Made by a program: the position numbers and the translations under genes. Positions 17,234-25,915 of a stretch of DNA of 64,000 bases are shown in pieces (within the stretch, counting starts at the first letter, position 1; each line of letters starts with the position of its first letter). Origin of the DNA: Chryseobacterium scophthalmum (GTDB lineage: Bacteria > Bacteroidota > Bacteroidia > Flavobacteriales > Weeksellaceae). The stretch is from NCBI RefSeq assembly GCF_900143185.1, contig NZ_FSRQ01000001.1, positions 992,001 through 1,056,000 of the forward strand, given 5' to 3'. A model generated the notes under the pieces. That model did no database searches, had not been told where the DNA came from, and was given only the letters and a program-made list of their open reading frames with translations.

Positions 17234-18014
17234 GTGCTGAAAGGGCATAAACCATAGGTATTTTATTTCCAAATTTTTCTGTGCGCCATTTTCCTTTTTC
17301 AAATTCTTCAATGTGCTTAAAACACGGGTAAGGTGACCAATCAAATTCCTGAAACTGCTCTATTACTAAGTTTTTATTCATCAGATTCTGCATTACTTCG
17401 GATAAAGAATGATTCCACATTACATAATCCTGAACGATTTCGGCAGAAAAGTCTGCATAGGTTCCTTCATAAGTTTCTGCAATGGGCTTTTCATTAAAAT
17501 AATTATACGCAATATCTTTAAAATCATCATCAAACATCCAAACTACAGGATGAAATTCCGCCATGATAAACTGCCCGTTTGGTTTTAAAAAATGATCAAT
17601 TACACGCGCCCATTTTTCAAGATCGGGAAGCCAGCCAATTGTGCCATAACTTGTAAAAACTATATCAAATTTTTCGTCTAAAATAGTAGGTAAATCATAC
17701 ACATCAGAACAAATAAATTCTGTATCTGTATTGCATTGTTTTGCTAAATCTTTTCCCGCTTCAATCGCTTTATCTGAAAGATCAATTCCGGTAACCTTTG
17801 CTCCCATTCTCGAAAGCGAAATAGAATCTTGCCCAAAATGACATTGCAAGTGCAGAATTGTTTTACCTTTTATATCTCCTAAAAGCCCAAGCTCTATAGA
17901 ATTTAATGAAGTTCTTCCTTTCAAAAATTCATCAACAAAATAGAAATCCGATTTCAGATGTGGTTCTACTTTGGCATTCCAGGATTTCCTGTTGATGTCT
18001 AAATAATTTTCCAT
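17217..18014 (-). CDS. Class I SAM-dependent methyltransferase
   Basis: A 265-residue Rossmann-fold methyltransferase. Motif I is LHLQCHFGQDSISLSRMGA (about residues 54-72), followed by the acidic VTGIDLSDKAIE strand end and motif IV/post-I VFTSYGTIGWLPD. It resembles ubiquinone/menaquinone-type or small-molecule methyltransferases common in Flavobacteriia. It is single and convergent with the upstream cluster, so nothing nearby points to its substrate. The start is ATG 18014 (MENYLDINRKSWN). Confidence 0.85.
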   Translation of the reverse strand: MENYLDINRKSWNAKVEPHLKSDFYFVDEFLKGRTSLNSIELGLLGDIKGKTILHLQCHFGQDSISLSRMGAKVTGIDLSDKAIEAGKDLAKQCNTDTEFICSDVYDLPTILDEKFDIVFTSYGTIGWLPDLEKWARVIDHFLKPNGQFIMAEFHPVVWMFDDDFKDIAYNYFNEKPIAETYEGTYADFSAEIVQDYVMWNHSLSEVMQNLMNKNLVIEQFQEFDWSPYPCFKHIEEFEKGKWRTEKFGNKIPMVYALSAQKKSS

Positions 18015-18170
18015 TGTTTTTTTCTGTAAATATAATTTTTTCCTGAAATATTCGCGCTTTATGGTTTCCCGTAAAAAAATATAAGAATGCCACTGTAGTT
18101 TTGGGAAAAATTAGAATACTAAATTTCTTGTTTTAGAAAAAGAAAAAAACAATATTATAAAATACCAACC

Positions 18171-19193
18171 ATGAGTAAAAATTCTTTAGGAGCATCAGAT
18201 CTATTTTTAGGAGTGCTCGCAATATTATTAATCAGCGTGAGCTTTTATCAAACCTGGGTCGGGCTTGAACAGATCTTCGGCAATGCATCATTTGTAATAG
18301 CACTTGTGCTTTCTTTGCTATTATTATTCCTTTGCTGGATGCTTCGTGCTGCAAAACTTGAAGGTAAATCTACTGGAAGCTTGGTAGGAATTTACATATT
18401 TATTGCATCATTTTGCTTTATTGCTAATTTCAACGCATTATACACAAGATTTATGCGTACCGATATCTACACCAACGAATTAAAAACGATTAATGAAGAT
18501 TTTAATACGCTGGAAAATAATATTGAAGCAAAATTAAATTATAAATACCCGAAAGAAACCACAAGAAATATCGAGATTAAGAAAAAACAATTAATGGCTC
18601 AAATTATTGATCCTGCAAATCAGGGAATCGGCTCAAGAGCGCAGTCATTAATCAGAGATATTGAAAAAATGACAGGGCAAAAAGTAGATCTTTTAACTCC
18701 GATTGGAAATGATTATGAAGATTTGGCTCAAAGAATGGGAAGTCAAATCGATAATATGGTAATGGATTTGTCGCCAGACGAAAGAAATTTAAAATCTGAC
18801 ATTAATAACTCTGTTCTGAAATGGAATAAAAGAATACAGGAGTTTTTGTTGTTGCCTAAAAAAGATAAAGATATTTTGGCACAAGCCCTTATAGACAATG
18901 CCTTAACAGATTATAACAAGCTTGGAAACCGAGGCAGCAATGTTTTGGGAGAAGAAAAATTTAAATTCGAGCCTTTACTTTCTAAAACGCAAGACGTTGG
19001 AAAAATCGGTTATGCTTTTGAACATGCAGTTAAAAACTTCGGAATGTACCAGTTTGTTGTTTTGGCGGGATGTATTTTGTTAGATTTTGTGATTGTAATT
19101 ATTATTTTATTGGTGACAAGTCCGGATAACAGAACCAATAACAGCGTTTTAGGAAACAGAAAAAAAGGCAGAACATTAATCCCAAATAAATAA
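18171..19193 (+). CDS. Multi-pass membrane protein of the GTPase trio
   Basis: A 340-residue protein that I do not recognise. Three membrane segments lie at the N-terminus (about 10-30, 37-57 and 66-88), then a soluble alpha-helical region (95-285, GIGSRAQSLIRDIEKMTG, with coiled-coil character), a fourth membrane segment (about 293-318, FVVLAGCILLDFVIVIIILL) and a basic tail. The soluble middle part is probably on the outer (periplasmic) side or in the cytoplasm depending on topology. It begins the packed trio: 8 nt separate it from the P-loop gene. A sensor or membrane effector role is inferred. Confidence 0.7.
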   Translation: MSKNSLGASDLFLGVLAILLISVSFYQTWVGLEQIFGNASFVIALVLSLLLLFLCWMLRAAKLEGKSTGSLVGIYIFIASFCFIANFNALYTRFMRTDIYTNELKTINEDFNTLENNIEAKLNYKYPKETTRNIEIKKKQLMAQIIDPANQGIGSRAQSLIRDIEKMTGQKVDLLTPIGNDYEDLAQRMGSQIDNMVMDLSPDERNLKSDINNSVLKWNKRIQEFLLLPKKDKDILAQALIDNALTDYNKLGNRGSNVLGEEKFKFEPLLSKTQDVGKIGYAFEHAVKNFGMYQFVVLAGCILLDFVIVIIILLVTSPDNRTNNSVLGNRKKGRTLIPNK

Positions 19194-19201
19194 TTACCAT
19201 T

Positions 19202-20173
19202 ATGAATAATGACAAACCTTTTTCCTTCGATAACTATGATTATGATAACGATTTTAAAAAATTCGATGATTTTACAGAGCCTCAAAACGAGATTGTAACG
19301 AATGAAAATATTTACACCCATCCTGAAATAGAAGATGATGGTTTTGTTCCCACTTCAAACGGCAGTACAACCACTGTGAAAAATAAAGACAGTAATTTCG
19401 TCTTCTTCTACGGAACTTCAGCTTCAGGAAAATCTGTTATTTTATCGGCAATTTTGTATTATTTAAATTCTTATGCCGGAGTTTTAAGACCAAAATTGGG
19501 AAGTCCAAATTCCAGGGAAGCTCAAATTTTGTTGGCTGATTTTTTTGAAAATATAAAAAAGGGCATTCTTCCCAACAGAAGTACGAGAGATCAGGTGACA
19601 AGATTAGATTTTGTATTTGACCCGAATAATCAATCGAAAAAAGTTCCTTCCATTAATATTTCATTTTTAGAAACGGCTGGGGAAAATCATAACGAAATTT
19701 CAAGAGGCGGAAGATATCATGCAGATATTGAAGCGTACTTAAATTCAGACATTCCGCTGAACTTTCTGATTGTAACAAGCTATGACAAAGCGCACAATGA
19801 AGATTCTAAAATTGTAGAATTTTTAGATTATCTGGAAAAAAAAGGAAAGAATCTGAAAAATGTAAATGTGCTTCTTGTGATTTCCAAATGGGATAAATCT
19901 GGAAATACAGGCGTAGATAACGAACAACATCTTGAAAATTTCATCAGCGAAAGATTGAGTATGACCAATAACCGAATTGACACTTATAACCTCAGCAAAA
20001 CCTATTTTACAATAGGAAATGTACAGAATCAGGCCGGAATTGAAAAAATAACGCTATTGAATCTGGAATCGGCAGAAGTCATTGCAAAGTGGCTCTATCA
20101 CAATATTGTTGGCTACAATTTGGATTACGAAGGGACTTTCTGGGAAAAAATAAAATTTAGCTTTTCAAAATAA
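19202..20173 (+). CDS. GTPase-like P-loop NTPase of the trio
   Basis: A 323-residue cytoplasmic protein. An acidic, low-complexity N-terminus (1-60) precedes a Walker A GTSASGKS at residues 71-78. A Walker B/switch-like LETAGEN lies near 156-162, and a SKWDKSG motif at 228-234 matches the guanine-specifying NKxD position of GTPases (S in place of N). This pattern fits a TRAFAC-type or divergent GTPase rather than an ATPase. The stop codon directly abuts the next gene's ATG (TAAATG at 20171-20176), so translation is coupled. Confidence 0.75.
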   Translation: MNNDKPFSFDNYDYDNDFKKFDDFTEPQNEIVTNENIYTHPEIEDDGFVPTSNGSTTTVKNKDSNFVFFYGTSASGKSVILSAILYYLNSYAGVLRPKLGSPNSREAQILLADFFENIKKGILPNRSTRDQVTRLDFVFDPNNQSKKVPSINISFLETAGENHNEISRGGRYHADIEAYLNSDIPLNFLIVTSYDKAHNEDSKIVEFLDYLEKKGKNLKNVNVLLVISKWDKSGNTGVDNEQHLENFISERLSMTNNRIDTYNLSKTYFTIGNVQNQAGIEKITLLNLESAEVIAKWLYHNIVGYNLDYEGTFWEKIKFSFSK

Positions 20174-21742
20174 ATGAAAAATATAAATGTCTTTGGTTAT
20201 GCAACATTTGGGACACCGAATGGTTTTACACAATCCTGTATTTATGGAAATAAAATTTTAGAAAAAGCTCTAAAAACTTTCGATTTAAAAACAGATGCCA
20301 TACAATTATTATCTCCCAATGACCGTATTTATTCGATTAGAAAAGAAGGTATTGCCGATAAGTTTTTGATCTCTTATTCTGTTTATACCTATGCAAAAGA
20401 AAAAAATTCTAATAGAACAGGTACTTTTATTGGGACAAGTTTGATTTTTTCTGACGAAATTGCTGATGAAAATTTGATATTAAACTCATTGCACCAGATT
20501 CATCAAAAATTAAAGAACAATAATGTAAGCAATAATGTTTTAAATATCAATCATTCAAAAGAATTTAATCTCACGAATGTTTTTGATCAGGATTTTGAAA
20601 AAATTAAATACAACAGCAGAAAAATAGGTTTTATAGACTGGCAAAGTTCAGATAAAAACTTGGTTATTTTCACCAATAAATTAGACAATAATTCAATTCA
20701 GAATCTGTTTAAAAAAGCGTTGGAAATTTTACCAAAATATGATACTCTGTTTTTTATTGATAGTAAAGAAATCGCTGAGTTTGTATCTCAAAAAAGACTT
20801 TTCAGATTAATTGACGTCAATATTTTAGAAGAAGAAATTCAAAACTTTCAAACTGAAATAAAACAACAGGTTCTCAATACGATTTCTACACTCGAAAATC
20901 AAAAGGAAAAACTAGAGATTGAAAGGAAAAAAATTGTGGACGATTTAAAAAAACAAATTGAATCGAATGAGAAAAAACAGAGTGAAAATGCAAAAAAAAT
21001 TGACGAATCAAAAAACAATGTAAACAAAATCAGTAATCTTTATTTTAATTTTTTGAAAAAATATGATGAATTTATTCAACAACTAAAATCTGATAAAAAG
21101 CCTGATGAAGTGCTTCGCCTTTATAACGATTGTAAGAAAAATTTTGAGGAAGAAAAAAGAAAATTAGATTACCCTACCCAAATTTCATCTTTAACCAATA
21201 ATCAAAATACGAGTTCTTTTCCGTTACAAAGACCGTCTTTTGCAGAATTTTCTAATCATACTGAAGAAAAACAAAGTAAAAATGCAGTCTTTCTCATTAT
21301 TTCTTTTGTTTTGAATATTTTATTGATAGGTGCATTGATATTTTTCACAATGTTTTATGAGAAAGAAAAAAAACAGGAAGTAATTCCAGACGTTTCACCC
21401 GTATCTCAAGAAACAGTTACAAATGAAGTTTCAGAAAAAGACAGCTTATGGAAAAGCAAGCTTAATCCTTTGCCTAATAAAATGGCTTTGAATGAAGAAA
21501 ACAAAAACCTTGATTTGAATAAACTTACGGACAGCACAACACATGTTGAAGAGATTGTAAATTTAATCTTTGAAAAAAATAAGATAATCAAGGACGTTTA
21601 TCAATTTCAAAAGAACGATTATGCAGATGATTTAATTAAAGAAAATATTGATGCATTCGATTCAAAAAAAGTTTTAATAAGGAAAGATTTATTACTAAAA
21701 ATACCATTCTACTTAAAACCTTCTGATAAAAATGTACCCTAA
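20174..21742 (+). CDS. Coiled-coil single-pass membrane protein of the trio
   Basis: A 522-residue protein. The N-terminal domain (1-215) starts INVFGYATFGTPNGFTQS and looks like a globular domain found next to GTPases in bacterial conflict-type clusters (a recollection, not verified). A long coiled coil follows (about 225-330, Glu/Lys-rich). One membrane segment lies at about 370-393 (VFLIISFVLNILLIGALIFF), with a C-terminal soluble region beyond. It starts directly after the P-loop gene stop. The architecture suggests the GTPase-coupled partner that links a cytoplasmic switch to the membrane. Confidence 0.7.
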   Translation: MKNINVFGYATFGTPNGFTQSCIYGNKILEKALKTFDLKTDAIQLLSPNDRIYSIRKEGIADKFLISYSVYTYAKEKNSNRTGTFIGTSLIFSDEIADENLILNSLHQIHQKLKNNNVSNNVLNINHSKEFNLTNVFDQDFEKIKYNSRKIGFIDWQSSDKNLVIFTNKLDNNSIQNLFKKALEILPKYDTLFFIDSKEIAEFVSQKRLFRLIDVNILEEEIQNFQTEIKQQVLNTISTLENQKEKLEIERKKIVDDLKKQIESNEKKQSENAKKIDESKNNVNKISNLYFNFLKKYDEFIQQLKSDKKPDEVLRLYNDCKKNFEEEKRKLDYPTQISSLTNNQNTSSFPLQRPSFAEFSNHTEEKQSKNAVFLIISFVLNILLIGALIFFTMFYEKEKKQEVIPDVSPVSQETVTNEVSEKDSLWKSKLNPLPNKMALNEENKNLDLNKLTDSTTHVEEIVNLIFEKNKIIKDVYQFQKNDYADDLIKENIDAFDSKKVLIRKDLLLKIPFYLKPSDKNVP

Positions 21743-22057
21743 ATAAATACTTATCAAAGCCCAGATCATTGAAAATAAAATTTTCATTACTGATAATTTT
21801 ACTCTCAGGTTGTCAAAATACTGAGAGTAAGTGTTTTAAAAATGCGTAAAATAAATTAATTGAATACATCCCATTTGAATAGATTTTTTTATCATTTCTT
21901 TTGATACTTTTGCAGCAAAAAAGATATTTAAGCTTTTCTGTCGTGTACTAAGAATAATGTAGAGGCAATCGTAATCGATCATACTTTTTAAAAAATCTCA
22001 TCTGTAGATTTTGGTATTATTGAAAGCGAATAACAATGATAATGTAATTATATTTAA
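21743..22057. other. Intergenic gap (315 nt) with hairpin, promoter and possible gene remnant
   Basis: It holds a perfect 10-bp inverted repeat TTACTCTCAG/CTGAGAGTAA (21799-21808 and 21821-21830, 12-nt loop), which may end the trio transcript although no T run follows on the plus strand. A reading frame from TTG 21769 to TAA 21849 encodes a signal-peptide-like stretch with lipobox LLSGC and only 26 residues; it could be a truncated lipoprotein remnant. A TACTTTTG promoter element at 21905-21912 lies before the nuclease gene. Confidence 0.5.
21905..21912 (+). promoter_or_regulatory. Candidate -7 element (TACTTTTG) before the nuclease gene
   Basis: TACTTTTG matches TAnnTTTG. A start near 21919 would leave a leader of about 139 nt before ATG 22058, containing an AAAATCT/AGATTTT hairpin at about 21990-22010. 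No -33 TTG at the expected distance. Confidence 0.35.
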
Positions 22058-22564
22058 ATGATTTATAAAACTTTTCTTCTCTTTCTCTTTCCAATTATTA
22101 TATTTTCGCAAAATAAATCTTACAAAGTAATCGGGGTAAAAGACGGTGATACTGTAGAAATATTAATGGATGGAAAACCGCAAGTCGTGAGGCTTTCCCA
22201 CATTGATTGTCCGGAAAAAAAACAGCCGTTCGGAAACAATGCAAAACAGTTTGCATCTGATTTATGCTTTGGAAAAAAAGTTAAACTTTCTACTGGCTGG
22301 AAAAAAGATCGCAATAAAAGATTGCTTGCCGAGATCATATTATCGAACGGGAAAAATCTTAATAAAGAACTAGTGAAAAATGGTTTTGCTTGGCATTACA
22401 AAAAATATTCTAAAGACAACAGTTATGATGATCTGGAAAAGCAGGCAAGAAAACTGAAATTAGGATTATGGAATGACAAAATTCCTACAGCGCCTTGGGA
22501 ATGGAGAAAATCACGAAAAAAATCCTCCCAACATTCCATATCTTCTACTTTTAAAGTTAAATAA
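22058..22564 (+). CDS. Secreted thermonuclease-like (SNase) protein
   Basis: A 168-residue staphylococcal nuclease-fold protein with a signal peptide (about 1-17, LFLFPIIIFSQ). The catalytic pattern is intact: VKDGDTVEI calcium-site Asp, VRLSHIDCPEK (Arg and Glu/Asp positions) and KRLLAEI (second catalytic Arg). It would cleave DNA or RNA outside the cytoplasm. The basic C-terminal tail (KSRKKSSQ) is beyond the core fold. Single gene with its own terminator at 22571-22599. The family is clear; the physiological target is not. Confidence 0.9.
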   Translation: MIYKTFLLFLFPIIIFSQNKSYKVIGVKDGDTVEILMDGKPQVVRLSHIDCPEKKQPFGNNAKQFASDLCFGKKVKLSTGWKKDRNKRLLAEIILSNGKNLNKELVKNGFAWHYKKYSKDNSYDDLEKQARKLKLGLWNDKIPTAPWEWRKSRKKSSQHSISSTFKVK

Positions 22565-22570
22565 CAGAAA

Positions 22571-22599
22571 AAAATTCCGGCTCTTCGAGCCGGAATTTT
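22571..22599. terminator. Bidirectional hairpin terminator after the nuclease gene
   Basis: AAAATTCCGGCTC (22571-22583), loop TTC, and GAGCCGGAATTTT (22587-22599): a 13-bp perfect stem in the nuclease/DUF1835 convergent gap. Confidence 0.9.
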
Positions 22600-22659
22600 A
22601 TATTTTATCTACAAGAATTATACTTTATTTTTCTAAAAACTATAATCTCAATATTTCTT

Positions 22660-23352
22660 TTAAGAATAATCTAGAAACTGATCAATATATCTCTTTAACT
22701 GCAAGTCTCCAAAACCATAAATCGGATATTTTTGATTAAAGATTTTGAAAACTTCTTCAAAAGTTTCTGCATTCTTTTGAATATCTTTTATTTGATTTTC
22801 CAAAGTTCTGTTAAACCTATTTTCATTAGCAGTAATCAGTTCTTCAAGGTTTCTTACAATTTCAGATGAGCTCCCTTTCGATAAATTATTCTGTTGGAAA
22901 TCTGCCCAAAGATTTGAAATTAATTTTCTTTCGGTATCATTAATTTCTTTTGCCGAATCAAATAGTTCCAGTAAATCGTTTTCATCACTTTCCGCAAATC
23001 CTTTTTCTTTATTTTTCGGGAAAACTCTAAAAATCTTTTTCTTATTTAAATTCAAACTCGAAATTAAAAACCAAAAATTCACCTGACAAAACAAATCGTC
23101 TTCAAACCAGAAAAACACATCAGAATCCTCTGGAATATTTTGTATTTTCTGAAATTCTTTTACGACCAATTCATCATAGTCGCTTTCTGAATCGTAATTT
23201 TCTGTGATAAATTTTTTACGATTTTCAAAGAAATTATTGTCCGAAACAGGTCCATCAATTAAAGCTTCTCTCCAGATAATAATTTCACCTTCCAAATTTT
23301 TTGGAAATTTTTCGGCTAAACAATCGCCATTCAGAATGTGAAAAGTATTCAT
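22660..23352 (-). CDS. DUF1835-type protein
   Basis: A 230-residue protein whose N-terminus (MNTFHILNGDCLAEKFPKNL, then IIWREALIDGPVS) is the DUF1835 signature. The middle (VFFWFEDDLFCQVNFWFLISS) is the conserved acidic/aromatic patch of that family, and the C-terminal half is helical (the associated DUF3658-like region). The biochemical role of the family is not established. It begins 11 nt downstream of the hisS stop codon, so it is probably co-transcribed with hisS. Confidence 0.8.
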   Translation of the reverse strand: MNTFHILNGDCLAEKFPKNLEGEIIIWREALIDGPVSDNNFFENRKKFITENYDSESDYDELVVKEFQKIQNIPEDSDVFFWFEDDLFCQVNFWFLISSLNLNKKKIFRVFPKNKEKGFAESDENDLLELFDSAKEINDTERKLISNLWADFQQNNLSKGSSSEIVRNLEELITANENRFNRTLENQIKDIQKNAETFEEVFKIFNQKYPIYGFGDLQLKRYIDQFLDYS

Positions 23353-23363
23353 CTGCAGAGAAT

Positions 23364-24734
23364 TTAAGAATTAAGAAACTCTTCCAAAGAAACCGTTTTC
23401 TGTTCTCCTGCTTCTAAGTTTTTAAAAGTAACCGTATTGTTTTTCAGCTCTTCTTCACCTAAGAAAACAAGGTTTTTAATTCCTTTCTTTTCAGCGTAAG
23501 TAAACTGCTTATTGATTTTTGCGCTTTCAGGATACAGCTCTGCAGAAATTCCTTTTTCTCTTAATTGGATGATTAATTTTAAAGCTTCTGAAGTTTCTTC
23601 TCCACCAAAGTTGGCAAATAGATATTCTACATTTGATGTAGCTTCTTCTGGGAAAAGATTAAGCTCTTCCATTACCAGATAAATTCGGTCTAAGCCAAAA
23701 GAAATTCCGATTCCGGGAACATTTTTCACCCCAAAAACTTCGGTTAGGTTATCATATCTTCCACCACCACCGATAGAACCCATTTGCGCTTCATCTGCTT
23801 TCACTTCAAAAATTGCACCGGTGTAATAATCTAAACCACGCGCCAAAGTAATATCAAAAACAAGATTCTGAATATCTACACCCAAATTTAGAGATTGCGT
23901 AATCACAAATTCAAGTTCTTCAACACCTTTCAAACCTACTTCATTTCCAGCAAATTTTTCTTTCAACTGAAGAAGATTTTCTAAAGCATCATTCGACTGA
24001 TTGAAAAGGAAATCTAATTTATCGATCGATTCCTGAGAAATATTTCTTTCCAAAAGCTCCTTCACTACTCCATCCTTTCCGATCTTGTCTAACTTATCTA
24101 AAGCAACTGTGAAATCAATTAGTTTATCTGTAATTCCGGCATATTCTGCCAAACCTGAAAGAATCTTTCGGTTGTTGACATGAATGGTTACTGAAACTTT
24201 TAACTGAGCAAAAGATTTTAAATACAATTGAACCAGATCAACTTCCTGCCAAAGACTTTCGCTTCCTACAACATCGGCATCACACTGATAAAACTCTCTG
24301 AATCTTCCTTTTTGCGGACGGTCTGCTCTCCAAACCGGCTGAATTTGGTAACGTTTGTAAGGAAATGTCAATTTCCCGTGATTCATCGCTACAAATCTTG
24401 CGAAAGGTACTGTTAAGTCATAACGAAGCGCTTTATCTGTAAGACTTTCTGCACTGAAAGGTTTGTCTAAAGCTTTCTGAAAATCAGTCAACATTTGAGT
24501 TTTCTTATCCTCTTTAGCTTCGTTAATGCTTGAATTTAAAATTTTAAAGATCAAACGGTCTCCTTCTTCTCCGTATTTTCCTGTCAATGTTGAAAGATTT
24601 TCAAAACTTGGTGTTTCTAAAGGTTGAAATCCAAATAATTCGAAATTCTTCTGTAATATATTGATGATGTATTTTCTTCTTGAAACTTCCAGCGATGTAA
24701 AATCTCTCGTTCCTTTTGCTAAGCTTGGCTTCAT
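23364..24734 (-). CDS. hisS: Histidyl-tRNA synthetase
   Basis: A 456-residue class II aminoacyl-tRNA synthetase that charges tRNA-His. Motif 2 ([20 protein letters not shown]) and the His-specific [15 protein letters not shown] and GGGGRYDNL segments are visible, and the anticodon-binding domain lies at the C-terminus. I start at ATG 24734 ([12 protein letters not shown]), because the 15 upstream in-frame residues are unlike the family. Its length fits the family (about 420-460 aa). The DUF1835 gene follows closely; upstream is a GATAATTGATGATTGATAAATAAT-type repeat. Confidence 0.95.
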   Translation of the reverse strand: MKPSLAKGTRDFTSLEVSRRKYIINILQKNFELFGFQPLETPSFENLSTLTGKYGEEGDRLIFKILNSSINEAKEDKKTQMLTDFQKALDKPFSAESLTDKALRYDLTVPFARFVAMNHGKLTFPYKRYQIQPVWRADRPQKGRFREFYQCDADVVGSESLWQEVDLVQLYLKSFAQLKVSVTIHVNNRKILSGLAEYAGITDKLIDFTVALDKLDKIGKDGVVKELLERNISQESIDKLDFLFNQSNDALENLLQLKEKFAGNEVGLKGVEELEFVITQSLNLGVDIQNLVFDITLARGLDYYTGAIFEVKADEAQMGSIGGGGRYDNLTEVFGVKNVPGIGISFGLDRIYLVMEELNLFPEEATSNVEYLFANFGGEETSEALKLIIQLREKGISAELYPESAKINKQFTYAEKKGIKNLVFLGEEELKNNTVTFKNLEAGEQKTVSLEEFLNS

Positions 24735-24737
24735 TAT

Positions 24738-24771
24738 TATAAATGATAATTGATGATTGATAAATAATCTA
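24738..24771. repeat. GATAATTGATGATTGATAAATAAT-type repeat before hisS
   Basis: The sequence immediately upstream of the hisS ATG matches the inverted-repeat family seen between cphB and iaaA (15859-15962). It probably lies in the hisS leader. Confidence 0.45.
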
Positions 24772-24811
24772 GATTGCAAAAATAAGGAATTGAAAGGACT
24801 TTTAAATCAAT

Positions 24812-24841
24812 AAAAAAGCCGTAGATTTTATTTCTCCGGCC
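24812..24841 (-). terminator. Terminator after the HRDC gene
   Basis: Read on the minus strand: GCCGGAGA, a 7-nt loop, TCTACGGC with one mismatch, then a T run (plus strand 24812-24841). It ends the ssb-HRDC transcript. Confidence 0.65.
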
Positions 24842-24875
24842 TTTCATTTAATCATTTGTGTTTTAGTTTTTGATT

Positions 24876-25334
24876 TTACACGCTTTCTAAGATTTCTAAA
24901 ATCTCTTCGCCGTAGTTTTCAATCTTATGTTTGCCGAAGCCTTTGATATCGAGCAACTCTTCTTTTTTTGCAGGTTTATATTTAGCAACAGACACGAGTT
25001 CTTTATTGGTTGCAATAAAATAGGTCGGAAGATTTTGCTCTTTTGCTTTCTCGGAACGCCACAATTTCAGTGCATCCAGAATTTTAATTTCATCATTGTT
25101 CAGAGCTTCGTCTTCGGCAAAATATTTTACAGCTTTAGAATCTTTTACACTCGTTTTATTAATGGCAGATTCTACATCATTAAAATACAATACCACCGAC
25201 CAAAACTGTTCGTCGTGCACAAATGCCGTTTCAGTTTTAATAATATCATGATCTTCAAGAAACTGATCAATTACTTTCTGGTCTTCACGCAGAAATTCAT
25301 CTGCTATTCTGATTTTTAAAACTTTTATTTTCAT
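24876..25334 (-). CDS. HRDC-domain protein
   Basis: A 152-residue protein. The C-terminal 75 residues (IKILDALKLWRSEKAKEQNL, then LLDIKGFGKHKIENYGEEI) form an HRDC nucleic-acid-binding domain like those at the ends of RecQ and RNase D. The N-terminal half (IADEFLREDQKVIDQFLEDH) has no clear family and may be a regulatory or dimerisation part. It lies 24 nt downstream of ssb, so a role in DNA repair or RNA processing through single-stranded nucleic acid is plausible. Confidence 0.82.
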   Translation of the reverse strand: MKIKVLKIRIADEFLREDQKVIDQFLEDHDIIKTETAFVHDEQFWSVVLYFNDVESAINKTSVKDSKAVKYFAEDEALNNDEIKILDALKLWRSEKAKEQNLPTYFIATNKELVSVAKYKPAKKEELLDIKGFGKHKIENYGEEILEILESV

Positions 25335-25358
25335 TATTTGTGATTTTAAAGTTTATAA

Positions 25359-25691
25359 TTATTTACTTCCTAAAAGCAGAAGTTCATCTACTCTGATTTC
25401 GGTAATATATCTTTTCACACCATCTTTATCATCGTACGATCTGTACGTTAATTTCCCTTCAATGGCAATCTCTTTTCCCTTTGGAACATATTTCTGAAAA
25501 ATCTCAGCCGTTTTCCCAAAAGCAACCAAATTGTGCCATTGTGTTTCTTCTACTTTCTCACCTTTTGCATTGGTGTAATGATCGTTTGTAGCCAATGAAA
25601 CTGAAATTTTCATTCCTCCGTTTTCGAAGTTTACTGTTTCAACTTCTTTTCCTGTGAAACCGATTAAGGTTACTTTGTTTCTTAGTGACAT
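25359..25691 (-). CDS. ssb: Single-stranded DNA-binding protein
   Basis: A 110-residue OB-fold SSB. The hallmark segments are MSLRNKVTLIGFTGKEVE, the ETQWHNLVAFGKTAEI aromatic core and KEIAIEGKLTYRSYDDKDG. It lacks the long acidic-tipped C-terminal tail of E. coli-type SSB, so it is a short form; a second full-length ssb may exist elsewhere in the genome. The HRDC gene follows directly. It binds single-stranded DNA during replication and repair. Confidence 0.93.
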   Translation of the reverse strand: MSLRNKVTLIGFTGKEVETVNFENGGMKISVSLATNDHYTNAKGEKVEETQWHNLVAFGKTAEIFQKYVPKGKEIAIEGKLTYRSYDDKDGVKRYITEIRVDELLLLGSK

Positions 25692-25915
25692 AACTTTATA
25701 TTTTTAAGATTAGCGATTTAGATAAGAGACGTTCACTTGTTTTCTCAAATCTCTGTTGCAAAGATTCGCCAGTTTGGAAAAATTAGTCGGTTATAAACTG
25801 TTTAAATTCGTTTGTAGTCGTTTGAAAACGGATAGTAAAAAAATCATACCCTAAAATTTTTATTGATTATATTTGAACTTATCTCATCAACTTGATAACT
25901 CATTAAAATTCTCAA

